Of a DNA stretch of 64,000 nt, positions 50,331 through 59,139 are shown one piece after another (the first letter of the stretch is position 1; each line of letters begins with the position of its first letter). Source of the DNA: TMED27 sp964350435 (GTDB lineage Bacteria > Pseudomonadota > Alphaproteobacteria > Micavibrionales > Micavibrionaceae); NCBI GenBank assembly GCA_964350435.1, contig CAYGJS010000006.1, positions 1 to 64,000 of the forward strand, given 5' to 3'. A program made the position numbers and the translations under genes. Under the pieces are notes generated by a model that had not been told where the DNA came from, made no database searches, and saw nothing but the letters and a program-made list of their open reading frames with translations.

Positions 50331-51125
50331 TTAAGCGTCTTTGATTGCTTTTTGCAAATCCTTAAACAGCCCTTCATTGGCCGCCAGAACATCACCGGAT
50401 AAATGAGGGGAAATTTTGCCATCGCCGATATTGGCAATGAAACCTCCAGCCTCCTTTACGATAAGCATGCCCGCCGCAACGTCCCAAGGGTTCAAGCCGC
50501 GCTCCCAAAAGCCTTCGGCGCGTCCCGCCGCAACATACGCCAAATCAAGTGCCGCCGCGCCCATACGGCGAATGGAAACCCCAAGCTCCCAAATATTGTG
50601 ATATTCTCTAAAGAACTGCTCATGGTTATTCTTCGCGCGGTGCGGCGCGCCCGTAAGTACGAGTGAAATCCGCGGCTGTTGCCGCCCAGAAACCCGAAGG
50701 CGTTTACGTTGCAAAAACGCGCCCTCATTCTTCTCCGCTGTAAACATTTCATCCTTCACAGGGTCATAAATTAAACCCGCAACAATCTCGCCCTTCAGCT
50801 CCAGCGCGATTGATATGCACCAATGCGGCAACCCGTGAAGGAAATTCGTCGTGCCATCCAAAGGATCAACGATCCAGCGGTAATCTGAATTTTCGCCAGC
50901 AATCTCTTTGCTCTCTTCCATCAGGAAACCGAATTTGGGATAGGCTTTGTGCAATTCCTCGTAAATCAACTCTTCTGCGCGCTTATCTGCTGCGCTGACG
51001 AAGTCGCCAGGGCCTTTTTGCGAAACCTGAAGCTGCTCTACCTCACCGAAATCCCGCAGGAGTGATCGCGCAGCCTTCTCTGCCGCCTTAATCATGATAT
51101 TCATATGCGGGGAGCGAACAGCCAT
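50331..51125 (-). CDS. suhB: inositol monophosphatase family protein (SuhB type)
   Basis: This 264-residue phosphatase has the metal-binding motif YRWIVDPLDGTTNFLHGLPH and the C-terminal GLNPWDVAAGMLIVKEAGG, plus the N-terminal EES-type site (FGFLMEESKEIAGEN). SuhB also takes part in rRNA antitermination complexes in some bacteria. Its ATG overlaps the efp stop (TAATG). Confidence 0.93.
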   Translation of the reverse strand: MAVRSPHMNIMIKAAEKAARSLLRDFGEVEQLQVSQKGPGDFVSAADKRAEELIYEELHKAYPKFGFLMEESKEIAGENSDYRWIVDPLDGTTNFLHGLPHWCISIALELKGEIVAGLIYDPVKDEMFTAEKNEGAFLQRKRLRVSGRQQPRISLVLTGAPHRAKNNHEQFFREYHNIWELGVSIRRMGAAALDLAYVAAGRAEGFWERGLNPWDVAAGMLIVKEAGGFIANIGDGKISPHLSGDVLAANEGLFKDLQKAIKDA

Positions 51126-51694
51126 TAGTCTTTGGCTCTTTCGACATAAGAGGCATCTTCGGTTTTAACAACAATACGAATGCCGTTATCAATATGCGGA
51201 GGAACCATGACGCGCACGCCGTTTTCTAAAATCGCAGGCTTGTAAGATGTTGTCGCCGTTTGACCTTTAACAACAGGCTCAGCCTCAACAATCTGCATAA
51301 TCACCGTATCGGGAAGGCGCACACCAAGCGGCTTGCCCTCATAACTCTCAACTTCAACAATCATACCTTCCTGCAAGAAAGCCGCAGGATCACCAATCAA
51401 TTCTTTACTGAGCGTAATCTGCTCAAACGTGGTCTGATGCATAAAAATATAACCATCATCACCCTCGGCATAGAGATACTGATAATCCTCTTGCTCCAGA
51501 CGCACACGTTCAACAGTTTCCTGCGTGCGATACCGCACGTTATCCTTGTTTCCCGTTTGAAGATCGCGGATTTCAACCTGCGCCACAGACGCGCCTTTGC
51601 CCGGCTGAATAATTTCATTTTTCACAACGGCGCATAAACGGCCATTATATTCAATAATATTGCCAGACCTCAGAGATATTGCAGTAACTTTCAT
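51125..51694 (-). CDS. efp: elongation factor P
   Basis: This 189-residue factor helps ribosomes stalled at proline runs. The loop with the modified lysine is EIIQPGKGASVAQVEI (Lys33), the residue that EpmA lysylates. The protein has the three OB-like domains (VRYRTQETVERVRLEQEDYQ; GVRLPDTVIMQIVEAEPVVK; GVRVMVPPHIDNGIRIVVKT). The epmA gene at 16873 completes part of the modification pathway in this window. Confidence 0.96.
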   Translation of the reverse strand: MKVTAISLRSGNIIEYNGRLCAVVKNEIIQPGKGASVAQVEIRDLQTGNKDNVRYRTQETVERVRLEQEDYQYLYAEGDDGYIFMHQTTFEQITLSKELIGDPAAFLQEGMIVEVESYEGKPLGVRLPDTVIMQIVEAEPVVKGQTATTSYKPAILENGVRVMVPPHIDNGIRIVVKTEDASYVERAKD

Positions 51695-51697
51695 TCT

Positions 51698-52171
51698 TCA
51701 CTCTTTTGTGTGTTCTTTAATCAAGATGCCTTGGCCGAGCGATAATAATGAGTTTCTGATCTCATCATCCTCAATCCCGACAACCATATCGGATAAAGTC
51801 TTTTTCTGCTCCGAAGTCAAGGGGGGTGCATGCTTTTTTGGCTTTGATACGGGCGCATTGGCGACAATAGGCACAAACTTGATATCGGTAATCCACGCCT
51901 CGCCAAAAATCTGATTGATCCGCTCCATTATCAACCCCTTTTGATACTGCATCTTCTGCGCTTGCGATGAATTCGTGGCGATATGAAGGGTCGCATCGGG
52001 TTTATCGGTTTTCGCGTTCTTGCGATATTGAATCTTTACGGGCTGCGCAAGCGTCGCAAAACTCTCACCAACAATGTCCCGCCAGCTATTCACAATCCGC
52101 CCCAGCGCGATATACTTACGCTGAAAGCTTCTTCCTGCTATTTTCGCAGTCGCTTCGGACAGGGGGCGCAT
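51698..52171 (-). CDS. DUF721 / DciA-like protein
   Basis: This 157-residue protein has the DUF721 pattern (YIALGRIVNSWRDIVGESFA, then LHIATNSSQAQKMQYQKGLI and ERINQIFGEAWITDIKF). DciA members load the replicative helicase in bacteria without DnaC. It is divergent from mutY and 4 bp upstream of efp. Confidence 0.8.
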   Translation of the reverse strand: MRPLSEATAKIAGRSFQRKYIALGRIVNSWRDIVGESFATLAQPVKIQYRKNAKTDKPDATLHIATNSSQAQKMQYQKGLIMERINQIFGEAWITDIKFVPIVANAPVSKPKKHAPPLTSEQKKTLSDMVVGIEDDEIRNSLLSLGQGILIKEHTKE

Positions 52172-52193
52172 GGCGATCCTTAAAAATTATTGA

Positions 52194-53282
52194 ATGCTCA
52201 AGACAATGACGACTCAAGACAAATTAAACAAGGTTTCCCATAGTGATATCAAAGAATATCGGGGAAAACTTCTCGACTGGTACGACGCGCACGCCCGCGA
52301 AGTCCCATGGCGCATAAAATCCGGACAAGCCACCGACCCCTATAAAGTCTGGCTCTCCGAAATCATGTGCCAACAAACAACCGTGCAGGCGGTCAAAGCT
52401 TACTATACAAAATTTCTAAAACTTTGGCCAACCGTGCAGGGGCTGGCAAATGCCCATAATGACGAAGTCATGGCCGCGTGGGCGGGGCTAGGCTATTACG
52501 CCCGCGCGCGGAATCTTCATAAATGTGCACAAATCGTCACCAATGATTACGGCGGTAAATTCCCGGATAACGAAACAGACCTCAAAAATCTCCCCGGCAT
52601 CGGCGATTACACCGCCGCCGCGATCACCGCAATCGCATTCAACAAACCCGCCACCGTCGTCGATGGCAACGTAGAGCGCGTAATCGCAAGGTTTTTCGCT
52701 ATAGAAGACCCTCTGCCGCATGCCAAGAAAATCCTTAAATCCCACGCCGCGCTATTTTTTGAGGGATTTGCGGGTCGCCCCGGCGATCTCGCCCAAAGCT
52801 TCATGGATCTGGGAGCAGGGGTCTGCATCCCTAAAGCCCCGCGCTGCTCTCTATGCCCATTGCAAGAACACTGCCTCGGCTTCGCCAATAACATCGCCGC
52901 CGAACTCCCCCGCAAAATCAAATCCAAAACCCGCCCGCAAAAATACGGACACATCTATTGGATCAAAAATCCGGCAGGACAAATCCTCTTCGAAAAACGT
53001 CCCGCCAAAGGTCTTTTGGGCGGCATGTCGGCCCTCCCGACCAGCGATTGGAGTATCGATAAAATCGATTGTATTCACAACTTTAAATTGAAAAAATCGA
53101 TAGATGAAAAGGTCACACATACCTTCACCCATTTCGATTTAGAACTCACCCTCCACCACGCCCACGCCCCAAACACCAATCTGGAAGGCGGATATTTCTG
53201 GGACAAGCCTGAAAATCAAGGCGAAGCAATGCCGAGTGTCTTTCAAAAAGCCTTTAAAATATTAAATAAAAACAATCCTTAA
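52194..53282 (+). CDS. mutY: A/G-specific adenine glycosylase MutY
   Basis: This 362-residue enzyme removes adenine paired with 8-oxoguanine. Catalytic Glu56 lies in LSEIMCQQTTVQ, the helix-hairpin-helix is LPGIGDYTAAAITAIAFNKP, and Asp157 lies in TVVDGNVERV. The iron-sulphur cluster cysteines follow the C-x6-C-x2-C-x5-C pattern (VCIPKAPRCSLCPLQEHCLG). The C-terminal third is a NUDIX-like 8-oxoG recognition domain. ATG 52206 is an alternative start. Confidence 0.95.
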   Translation: MLKTMTTQDKLNKVSHSDIKEYRGKLLDWYDAHAREVPWRIKSGQATDPYKVWLSEIMCQQTTVQAVKAYYTKFLKLWPTVQGLANAHNDEVMAAWAGLGYYARARNLHKCAQIVTNDYGGKFPDNETDLKNLPGIGDYTAAAITAIAFNKPATVVDGNVERVIARFFAIEDPLPHAKKILKSHAALFFEGFAGRPGDLAQSFMDLGAGVCIPKAPRCSLCPLQEHCLGFANNIAAELPRKIKSKTRPQKYGHIYWIKNPAGQILFEKRPAKGLLGGMSALPTSDWSIDKIDCIHNFKLKKSIDEKVTHTFTHFDLELTLHHAHAPNTNLEGGYFWDKPENQGEAMPSVFQKAFKILNKNNP

Positions 53283-53354
53283 AGTTGCTATATCCCCTTT
53301 AAAAGCCGTATAATAATCATAGGCAGTGTTACAAACAGGGTGAGAATTCAAACC

Positions 53355-54329
53355 ATGAAAATGCTTAAAATCCTTGCAGTTCTTCTTTTCACGGCATGTA
53401 TTCCCCCCGCACTGGCGCAAGATTCCATCACCATCCCCCCACCCCAAACGCCTGAAAACCCGCCCGTAAAAACGCCCGAGGCTGCAAAAATTCAAGAAAT
53501 GCGGGTATATGAAGCAATCAATATGGAGAATCTCTCCAAAATGTATTGGCGTATCAAGAAACTCGACATTGAGAATGATAAGCACGTCGACAATTTTATC
53601 GCCATTAACCAATGTCAGGTCTATCGCGACTATGTTTCAAATGAATTCCAATGGGGTGAAATTCGCGAATCCGCTGTCAAGCTTTTGGAAGAGGGCAAAA
53701 AATCTTTCCCACTTCGTTTAAAAACAATGCAGCCCTTACGATTTGGCGAATATGATTTTAAAAAAGAAGGCTTTGATATTTGGGAAAGATATGATGTTAA
53801 CGGCATGCGCCGCCTGGAAGTCCTTGTCCCGGAATTTGATGAGGAGATATGCGGCTTTTCATACAGCGCAGTAATCGAAGGATATCCCCGCGGCATTGTC
53901 ATCGAATTCAGCCAACCCCTGAGCCTCGATTATGTGCCCGTTCGTCCGGATAAAGCCGAGCGTTATATCAAGGAGAAACTAGAAAACTATCAAAACCGCG
54001 CCTATTATCGCCAAACGGAGAAAGCACTTTTTAAAACCAGAGATGCCTACCTCGTTTTAAAATTCAAGGCCTTCGCCTATAAAGGCGATACCAGCACAAG
54101 AGACGGCTATCTTCTTGCAAATGTACTGTCCGTTTTGGAAGCACTGGAGGTGTATGCCGACCCTGAACTCACCGATCTTTTATACGAACGTAAATTCCGC
54201 CAAAGCCATAAGGTGTCCGCCAAAGAAAGCAAAATGATTGAAGAGTATCAGGCACGGAAAAAGAAACATCTCGAAGACATCAAAACCAAAAAAGAAAAAA
54301 GACAACCACAGCAAGCCCCGGTCAATTAA
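53355..54329 (+). CDS. exported protein of unknown function
   Basis: This 324-residue protein has a signal peptide (KMLKILAVLLFTACIPPALA), a Pro-rich segment (ITIPPPQTPENPPVKTPEA) and a mixed, mostly helical mature part with a basic, charged C-terminal tail (KKHLEDIKTKKEKRQPQQ). The Cys in the signal region is not a clear lipobox. No family is recognised. It overlaps the ccrM stop by 4 bp in convergent orientation. Confidence 0.65.
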   Translation: MKMLKILAVLLFTACIPPALAQDSITIPPPQTPENPPVKTPEAAKIQEMRVYEAINMENLSKMYWRIKKLDIENDKHVDNFIAINQCQVYRDYVSNEFQWGEIRESAVKLLEEGKKSFPLRLKTMQPLRFGEYDFKKEGFDIWERYDVNGMRRLEVLVPEFDEEICGFSYSAVIEGYPRGIVIEFSQPLSLDYVPVRPDKAERYIKEKLENYQNRAYYRQTEKALFKTRDAYLVLKFKAFAYKGDTSTRDGYLLANVLSVLEALEVYADPELTDLLYERKFRQSHKVSAKESKMIEEYQARKKKHLEDIKTKKEKRQPQQAPVN

Positions 54330-55423
54330 TGCATCTGGCTTCTGATTTGCTCTCTTAAAACATCAATCGGCTGAGATTTTTTTCCATCCTGATAATGCCA
54401 GAACGTCCAGCCATTACAGGACGGCGCATCCTGCATCGCCGCGCCGATTTTATGAATGGAACCTGTCAAAGCCTCAATCCGGTTCATCGCCGCCACGGTG
54501 CCGTCTGCTTGCACCTTCGCTTGATACCGTTTCTTTGAATCGCTTAAAATCGCGCCAGGTTTGAGCAAGCCTTGCTCAACCAATGTCCCGAAGGCCACGC
54601 GGGGCTTCTCGCGCTTTTGCACATGATGCAGCACATTGTCATCCAGAGGCGTAACATTCGCAATCCGCTCCTTCGCAAAGGCGGCGTATGTTTCATCGCG
54701 CTCCAAGCCAATAAAATGACGGCGCATCTGCTTAGCCACTGCGCCAGTCGTGCCCGTCCCGAAAAACGGATCAAGCACCACATCGCCTTTTTTCGACGAT
54801 GCGCTCAGAACGCGGTAAAGCAAGCTTTCAGGCTTCTGCGTCGGATGCGCTTTCTTGCCATCCGCATCCTTCAAACGCTCCCCGCCCGTACAAAGCGGCA
54901 AATGCCAATCGCTACGCATCTGTAAATCTTCATTCAGCGCCTTCATGGAGTTATAATTGAACGTGTACTTGCTCTCTTTGCTCTTTCCCGCCCAAATCAG
55001 CGTTTCATGCGCATTTGTAAAACGGCGACCACGAAAATTCGGCATCGGATTTGTTTTGCGCCAAATCACATCATTGAGAATCCAAAACCCCATATCCTGC
55101 AAAATATAGCCCAGGCGGAAAATATTGTGATAACTGCCGATTACCCAAATCGCGCCATCATCTTTCAGCAATTCCCGCGCCGCCCCCAGCCATTGACGGG
55201 TAAATTCATCATAATGCTGAATGGAATCATACTGATCCCAATCATTATCAACCGCATCGACTTTGGAATTATTCGGGCGATGCAAATCGCCGCCAAGCTG
55301 AAGATTATAGGGCGGGTCGGCAAAAATCAGATCGACGCTTTTTTCAGGAAGGGAGCGCATAATCTTTACGCAATCACCCGTAATAATAGAATCTGTTGGT
55401 AAATCGATTTTTCGACTCGACAT
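54326..55423 (-). CDS. ccrM: CcrM-type cell-cycle DNA adenine methyltransferase (GANTC)
   Basis: This 365-residue beta-class N6-adenine methyltransferase has motif IV DPPY at 36-39 (LIFADPPYNLQLGGD) and the SAM motif DPFFGTGTTGAVA at 218-230. The C-terminal RAMA-like domain (GAILSDSKKRYQAKVQADGT, SIHKIGAAMQDAPSCNGWTF) is typical of CcrM, which methylates GANTC and couples transcription to replication in alphaproteobacteria. Its upstream region is packed with GANTC sites. No restriction partner is nearby, which supports an orphan regulatory enzyme. Confidence 0.94.
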   Translation of the reverse strand: MSSRKIDLPTDSIITGDCVKIMRSLPEKSVDLIFADPPYNLQLGGDLHRPNNSKVDAVDNDWDQYDSIQHYDEFTRQWLGAARELLKDDGAIWVIGSYHNIFRLGYILQDMGFWILNDVIWRKTNPMPNFRGRRFTNAHETLIWAGKSKESKYTFNYNSMKALNEDLQMRSDWHLPLCTGGERLKDADGKKAHPTQKPESLLYRVLSASSKKGDVVLDPFFGTGTTGAVAKQMRRHFIGLERDETYAAFAKERIANVTPLDDNVLHHVQKREKPRVAFGTLVEQGLLKPGAILSDSKKRYQAKVQADGTVAAMNRIEALTGSIHKIGAAMQDAPSCNGWTFWHYQDGKKSQPIDVLREQIRSQMH

Positions 55424-55458
55424 TGAAAACCTCGCTTATGTGTTGATAAGCGCAATGT

Positions 55459-55571
55459 GAGTCAAAACCGATTCGCCGTCAAGATAAAAATTGGATTCAA
55501 TCAATGGAATCAGGACTCTAAGCGTGAATCCTAAATGACTCTAAGCCGCAGAATCTATGGCTCCGCGAGTC
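55459..55571. promoter_or_regulatory. cluster of nine GANTC methylation sites upstream of ccrM
   Basis: GANTC occurs at 55459, 55470, 55494, 55507, 55514, 55526, 55537, 55551 and 55567 (first bases). The cluster begins 36 bp upstream of the ccrM start and runs into the 3' end of rnhB. A random sequence would hold about one site per 256 bp. It is a likely methylation-sensitive control region of ccrM. Confidence 0.75.
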
Positions 55572-56179
55572 GATCCGAAGGCCAAATAATTTTTTACAGG
55601 CGCATAAGATTTGCGATGATGCGGGGTGATGCCGTGTTTATCGATAGCGTCGCGATGGGCAGCGGAGGGGTATCCAACATTGCTATCCCAGCCATATTGC
55701 GGAAACTCCTCATGCAGCGCCTTCATAATTCTGTCCCGCGTAACCTTCGCTACAATCGAGGCGGCGGCAATCGAGGTTGATATACTATCGCCTTTAACCA
55801 CGGCGGTCGCAGGACAGTGGAGGCGCGGAAGCTTATTTCCGTCGACAAGCGCATGGGCAGGCTGTGTGTCCATATTCTCGCAGGCCAGCTTCATCGCCTT
55901 AAGCGAGGCTTGCAGAATATTGATCTCATCGATTTCGGGGGGAGCGATCTCCACGACCCGCCACTCAAAATGCGCCGTAATAAGGCCGTAAAGCTGTTCC
56001 AGCCTGATTTCAGACAAAGTCTTACTATCACGAATCTCGGAGAGAAAGGGCAGGGTGTACGTGCCTTCCGGAATGTAAACGCACGCCGCAACAACCGGAC
56101 CGGCTAAAGGGCCGCGCCCGACCTCATCCAGACCGAAAACGGGGCCCTGAATTTGCTTTTCCAATGATAAATCAGGCAT
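55541..56179 (-). CDS. rnhB: ribonuclease HII
   Basis: This 212-residue enzyme cuts RNA in RNA-DNA hybrids. The acidic residues are visible in FGLDEVGRGPLAGPVVAACV and in AHALVDGNKLP, and the later KGDSISTSIAAASIVAKVTR is diagnostic. It lies directly upstream of ccrM on the same strand, with 117 bp between, the same pairing seen in Caulobacter-type genomes. It starts 3 bp after the pepN stop. Confidence 0.95.
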   Translation of the reverse strand: MPDLSLEKQIQGPVFGLDEVGRGPLAGPVVAACVYIPEGTYTLPFLSEIRDSKTLSEIRLEQLYGLITAHFEWRVVEIAPPEIDEINILQASLKAMKLACENMDTQPAHALVDGNKLPRLHCPATAVVKGDSISTSIAAASIVAKVTRDRIMKALHEEFPQYGWDSNVGYPSAAHRDAIDKHGITPHHRKSYAPVKNYLAFGSTRGAIDSAA

Positions 56180-56182
56180 GCC

Positions 56183-58756
56183 CTAACCTTTCAGTGATTT
56201 ACTCGCAATCTCGAACACATCGGGCGAAAGCTTGGGCTGCGACAAGATCCGCTCAAGAGCAGCCTTCATCTTCACCTGACGATCAGGCGTATAGCGTTTC
56301 CAATCCCGAAGCGGGGTCAGTAGCCGCGCGGCAATCTGGGGATTAATGGAATTCAACTCGATAATCCCATCGGTCAGGAAGTCATACCCAGATCCATCCA
56401 CAGCATGAAACCCGACAGGGTTATTCATCGCAAAGGCTGCATAAAGACTGCGTACTCTATTGGGGTTTTTAATATTAAAATCAGTGTGTTCACGGAGTTT
56501 TTTAAGGTTTTGAATAATATCATCTTGCGCAGCCGAAGCCTGAAGCGAAAAGTATTTATCCACAACCAGTGGATAATCTTTAAACCGCGCATAGAAATCA
56601 TTAAACACCTCCGCACGCGCAGGGTTTTTATTCGGCGCAATCGCCGTCAAAGCCGCGACACGATCCGTCATATTATTGGCGTTAAAATAATGCGCCCGCG
56701 CCATCTTCGCGCATCCGGTTCCATAAGTTGCGGTGAGGAGAGAGAGAGCTTGATTTTTCAATGCGCGCTGCCCTATGGCGTCTTGAGAGATTGAAAAACT
56801 CCCGTTTAATTGATTGTCATCATAAAGTCTTTGCAATGCAGGCTTGTGCATACGCTTAATCGCCGCCAAAGCCTTTTGTCGAGCGGAATGAATAGCAGAC
56901 GGGTCAATCGCCTCCTGCTGCTGCCCAATCATTTGAATGCTCGGCAAAGACAGCATCCGCGCCATAAAGCCCTTATCTGAGCCCTCATTAAGTGCCGATT
57001 CGATCAACGCTCCATATGTTTCTAAAAAGCATTCTGGAACTTCATTTTCATTCTCCAACATAAAACCAAGGGCGTTCAGGAAGTAAGTCTGACCAGCCTC
57101 CCATCGATTAAAACCATCACTATCATGCATCATCAAAAACCGCAGATCGGCGTCTTCATCATGATAAGCAACACTGAGTTTTACAGGAGCAGAAAATCCG
57201 CGTAGCACAGACGGCACCGGGCGGGCAGGGATATTCTCAAACACAAAATCCTGCTTCACGTCTTTTAAATGCAAAACTCTTGTCCCGATTATATCACCGC
57301 CATGAACATCTAAAAGACCAACAGGTACAGGGATATGCAGCGGATTTTTAAAGCTTTGCGCAAGGCTGACGGTGTACGTCTTTTTCGCCTCATCATATAT
57401 GCCCTTAAATGAAACTTTTGGTGTGCCTGCGGTTGAATACCAGAGCTTGAATTGCGACAGATCAACGCCGCTCGCCTCGCTCATACACGTAACAAAATCA
57501 TCACAGGTCGCCGCCGTGCCGTCATGGCGCGAGAAATACAAATCCGTACCTTTGCGGTAATTCTCAGCCCCCAATATTGTACGCATCATACGGATCACTT
57601 CCGCACCTTTCTCATAGACCGTCATGGTGTAAAAGTTATTAATCTCGATATAATTATCGGGACGAATGGGATGGGAAAGCGGCCCGGCATCCTCGGGAAA
57701 TTGCAGGCGGCGTAAGTGCATCACATCATCAATCCGCTGTACGTCCCGCGCCCCCATATCCGCAGAAAATTCCTGATCCCGAAATACGGTAAGGCCTTCT
57801 TTAAGAGAGAGTTGGAACCAATCGCGGCAGGTAACACGATTGCCCGACCAGTTGTGAAAATACTCATGCGCAATCACGCTCTCAACCCGCCCATAATCCG
57901 TATCCGTGGCCGTTTCCTGATGCGCAAGGACAAGAGCAGTATTGAAGATATTCAGCGACGTATTTTCCATCGCCCCCATATTAAAATCACTCACCGCAAC
58001 GATATTAAAAACCTCCAGCTCATACTCAAGCCCGTACGCGTCTTCATCCCACTTCATCGCCCGCTTTAGACTGTCCATGGCATGCCCGCATTGCCCCTCA
58101 TCGCCGGCACGTACATATATAAAAAGATCAACCTCTCGCCCGGATTTGGTCACGAATTGATCCTGAATTCGCGCAAGATCCCCCGCAACAAGCGCAAATA
58201 GATAGCAAGGCTTGGGGAAGGGGTCATGCCATATGGCATAATGGCGACCATCGCCGCATTTGCCGATTTCAACCACATTGCCGTTCGACAATAAAACCGG
58301 ATATTGAACATCTGCCTCAACACGTACAGTAAAAACGCTTAAGACATCAGGGCGGTCGGGGTAATAGGTAATCCGGCGGAAACCTTCGGCCTCACATTGC
58401 GTACAATAATTTCCACCTGACATATAGAGCCCCTCAAGGCGTGTATTATCCTCAGGCTTGATTTTTGTAACAATCTCCAATGAAAAACGATCTGAAGGCG
58501 TGGGTATCCTTAAAGAATCTTCGTTTTGCGTAAAGTTATGGCTCGGGGCGCCATCAATCTTTACGGATATTAACTCCAGATCCTCCCCATTCAAAAAAAC
58601 ATCCTTCGCCGCAGGGTTCAGACGTTCATACTCCGCATTAGCAGTGACGATCGTATGCCCCTCATGAATGTCAAAATTCAAATTGATCGAATGAATTTTA
58701 AAGGGATAGGGCTTATAATCTTTAAGATAAATGGTTTTGGGGGTGTCTGTTTTCAT
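56183..58756 (-). CDS. pepN: aminopeptidase N
   Basis: This 857-residue M1 metallopeptidase removes N-terminal residues from peptides. The exopeptidase motif GAMEN is at 261-265 and the zinc site HEYFH is at 297-301 with Glu320 (SLKEGLTV). The N-terminal beta domain and the long helical C-terminal domain (Ig-like segment followed by the alpha solenoid) match the E. coli type in length. Confidence 0.96.
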   Translation of the reverse strand: MKTDTPKTIYLKDYKPYPFKIHSINLNFDIHEGHTIVTANAEYERLNPAAKDVFLNGEDLELISVKIDGAPSHNFTQNEDSLRIPTPSDRFSLEIVTKIKPEDNTRLEGLYMSGGNYCTQCEAEGFRRITYYPDRPDVLSVFTVRVEADVQYPVLLSNGNVVEIGKCGDGRHYAIWHDPFPKPCYLFALVAGDLARIQDQFVTKSGREVDLFIYVRAGDEGQCGHAMDSLKRAMKWDEDAYGLEYELEVFNIVAVSDFNMGAMENTSLNIFNTALVLAHQETATDTDYGRVESVIAHEYFHNWSGNRVTCRDWFQLSLKEGLTVFRDQEFSADMGARDVQRIDDVMHLRRLQFPEDAGPLSHPIRPDNYIEINNFYTMTVYEKGAEVIRMMRTILGAENYRKGTDLYFSRHDGTAATCDDFVTCMSEASGVDLSQFKLWYSTAGTPKVSFKGIYDEAKKTYTVSLAQSFKNPLHIPVPVGLLDVHGGDIIGTRVLHLKDVKQDFVFENIPARPVPSVLRGFSAPVKLSVAYHDEDADLRFLMMHDSDGFNRWEAGQTYFLNALGFMLENENEVPECFLETYGALIESALNEGSDKGFMARMLSLPSIQMIGQQQEAIDPSAIHSARQKALAAIKRMHKPALQRLYDDNQLNGSFSISQDAIGQRALKNQALSLLTATYGTGCAKMARAHYFNANNMTDRVAALTAIAPNKNPARAEVFNDFYARFKDYPLVVDKYFSLQASAAQDDIIQNLKKLREHTDFNIKNPNRVRSLYAAFAMNNPVGFHAVDGSGYDFLTDGIIELNSINPQIAARLLTPLRDWKRYTPDRQVKMKAALERILSQPKLSPDVFEIASKSLKG

Positions 58757-58797
58757 GATAATTTTCTGTTTGATTTTGAAATCAAAGGATAGCCTTT

Positions 58798-59139
58798 ATG
58801 AACATCAAAGACCAAACAGATTTTTCGTCGTTTCATGCGCTCGATATGCGCGTTGGCAAAGTGCTGAGCGCTGAAAGATCAAAAGCCACAAAACTAACAT
58901 ACAGAATGACTGCCGATTTCGGCGCAGATATTGGTATTAAAACAACCGTGGCGGCGTATTTGCATTACGAACCAGAGCAACTTATCGGCCAGAGAATTAT
59001 AGGTATTATGAATTTGAGAACACTTAAAATGGGCCCTGAAAAGTCTGAATTTTTCTGCATTGGCGCACCAAACGAAAAGGGCGAGGCCATCCCGCTTACG
59101 GTTCTGGAAAGCGTACCCTTAGGAGGGCAGGTCTTTTAA
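58798..59139 (+). CDS. csaA: CsaA-like tRNA-binding OB-fold protein
   Basis: This 113-residue protein has the EMAPII-type tRNA-binding fold (FHALDMRVGKVLSAERSKAT, then VAAYLHYEPEQLIGQRIIGI and LKMGPEKSEFFCIGA). Members are CsaA chaperone-like proteins or stand-alone tRNA-binding modules. It is divergent from pepN and its 3' end overlaps the convergent proB by 21 bp. The exact role is unclear. Confidence 0.8.
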   Translation: MNIKDQTDFSSFHALDMRVGKVLSAERSKATKLTYRMTADFGADIGIKTTVAAYLHYEPEQLIGQRIIGIMNLRTLKMGPEKSEFFCIGAPNEKGEAIPLTVLESVPLGGQVF

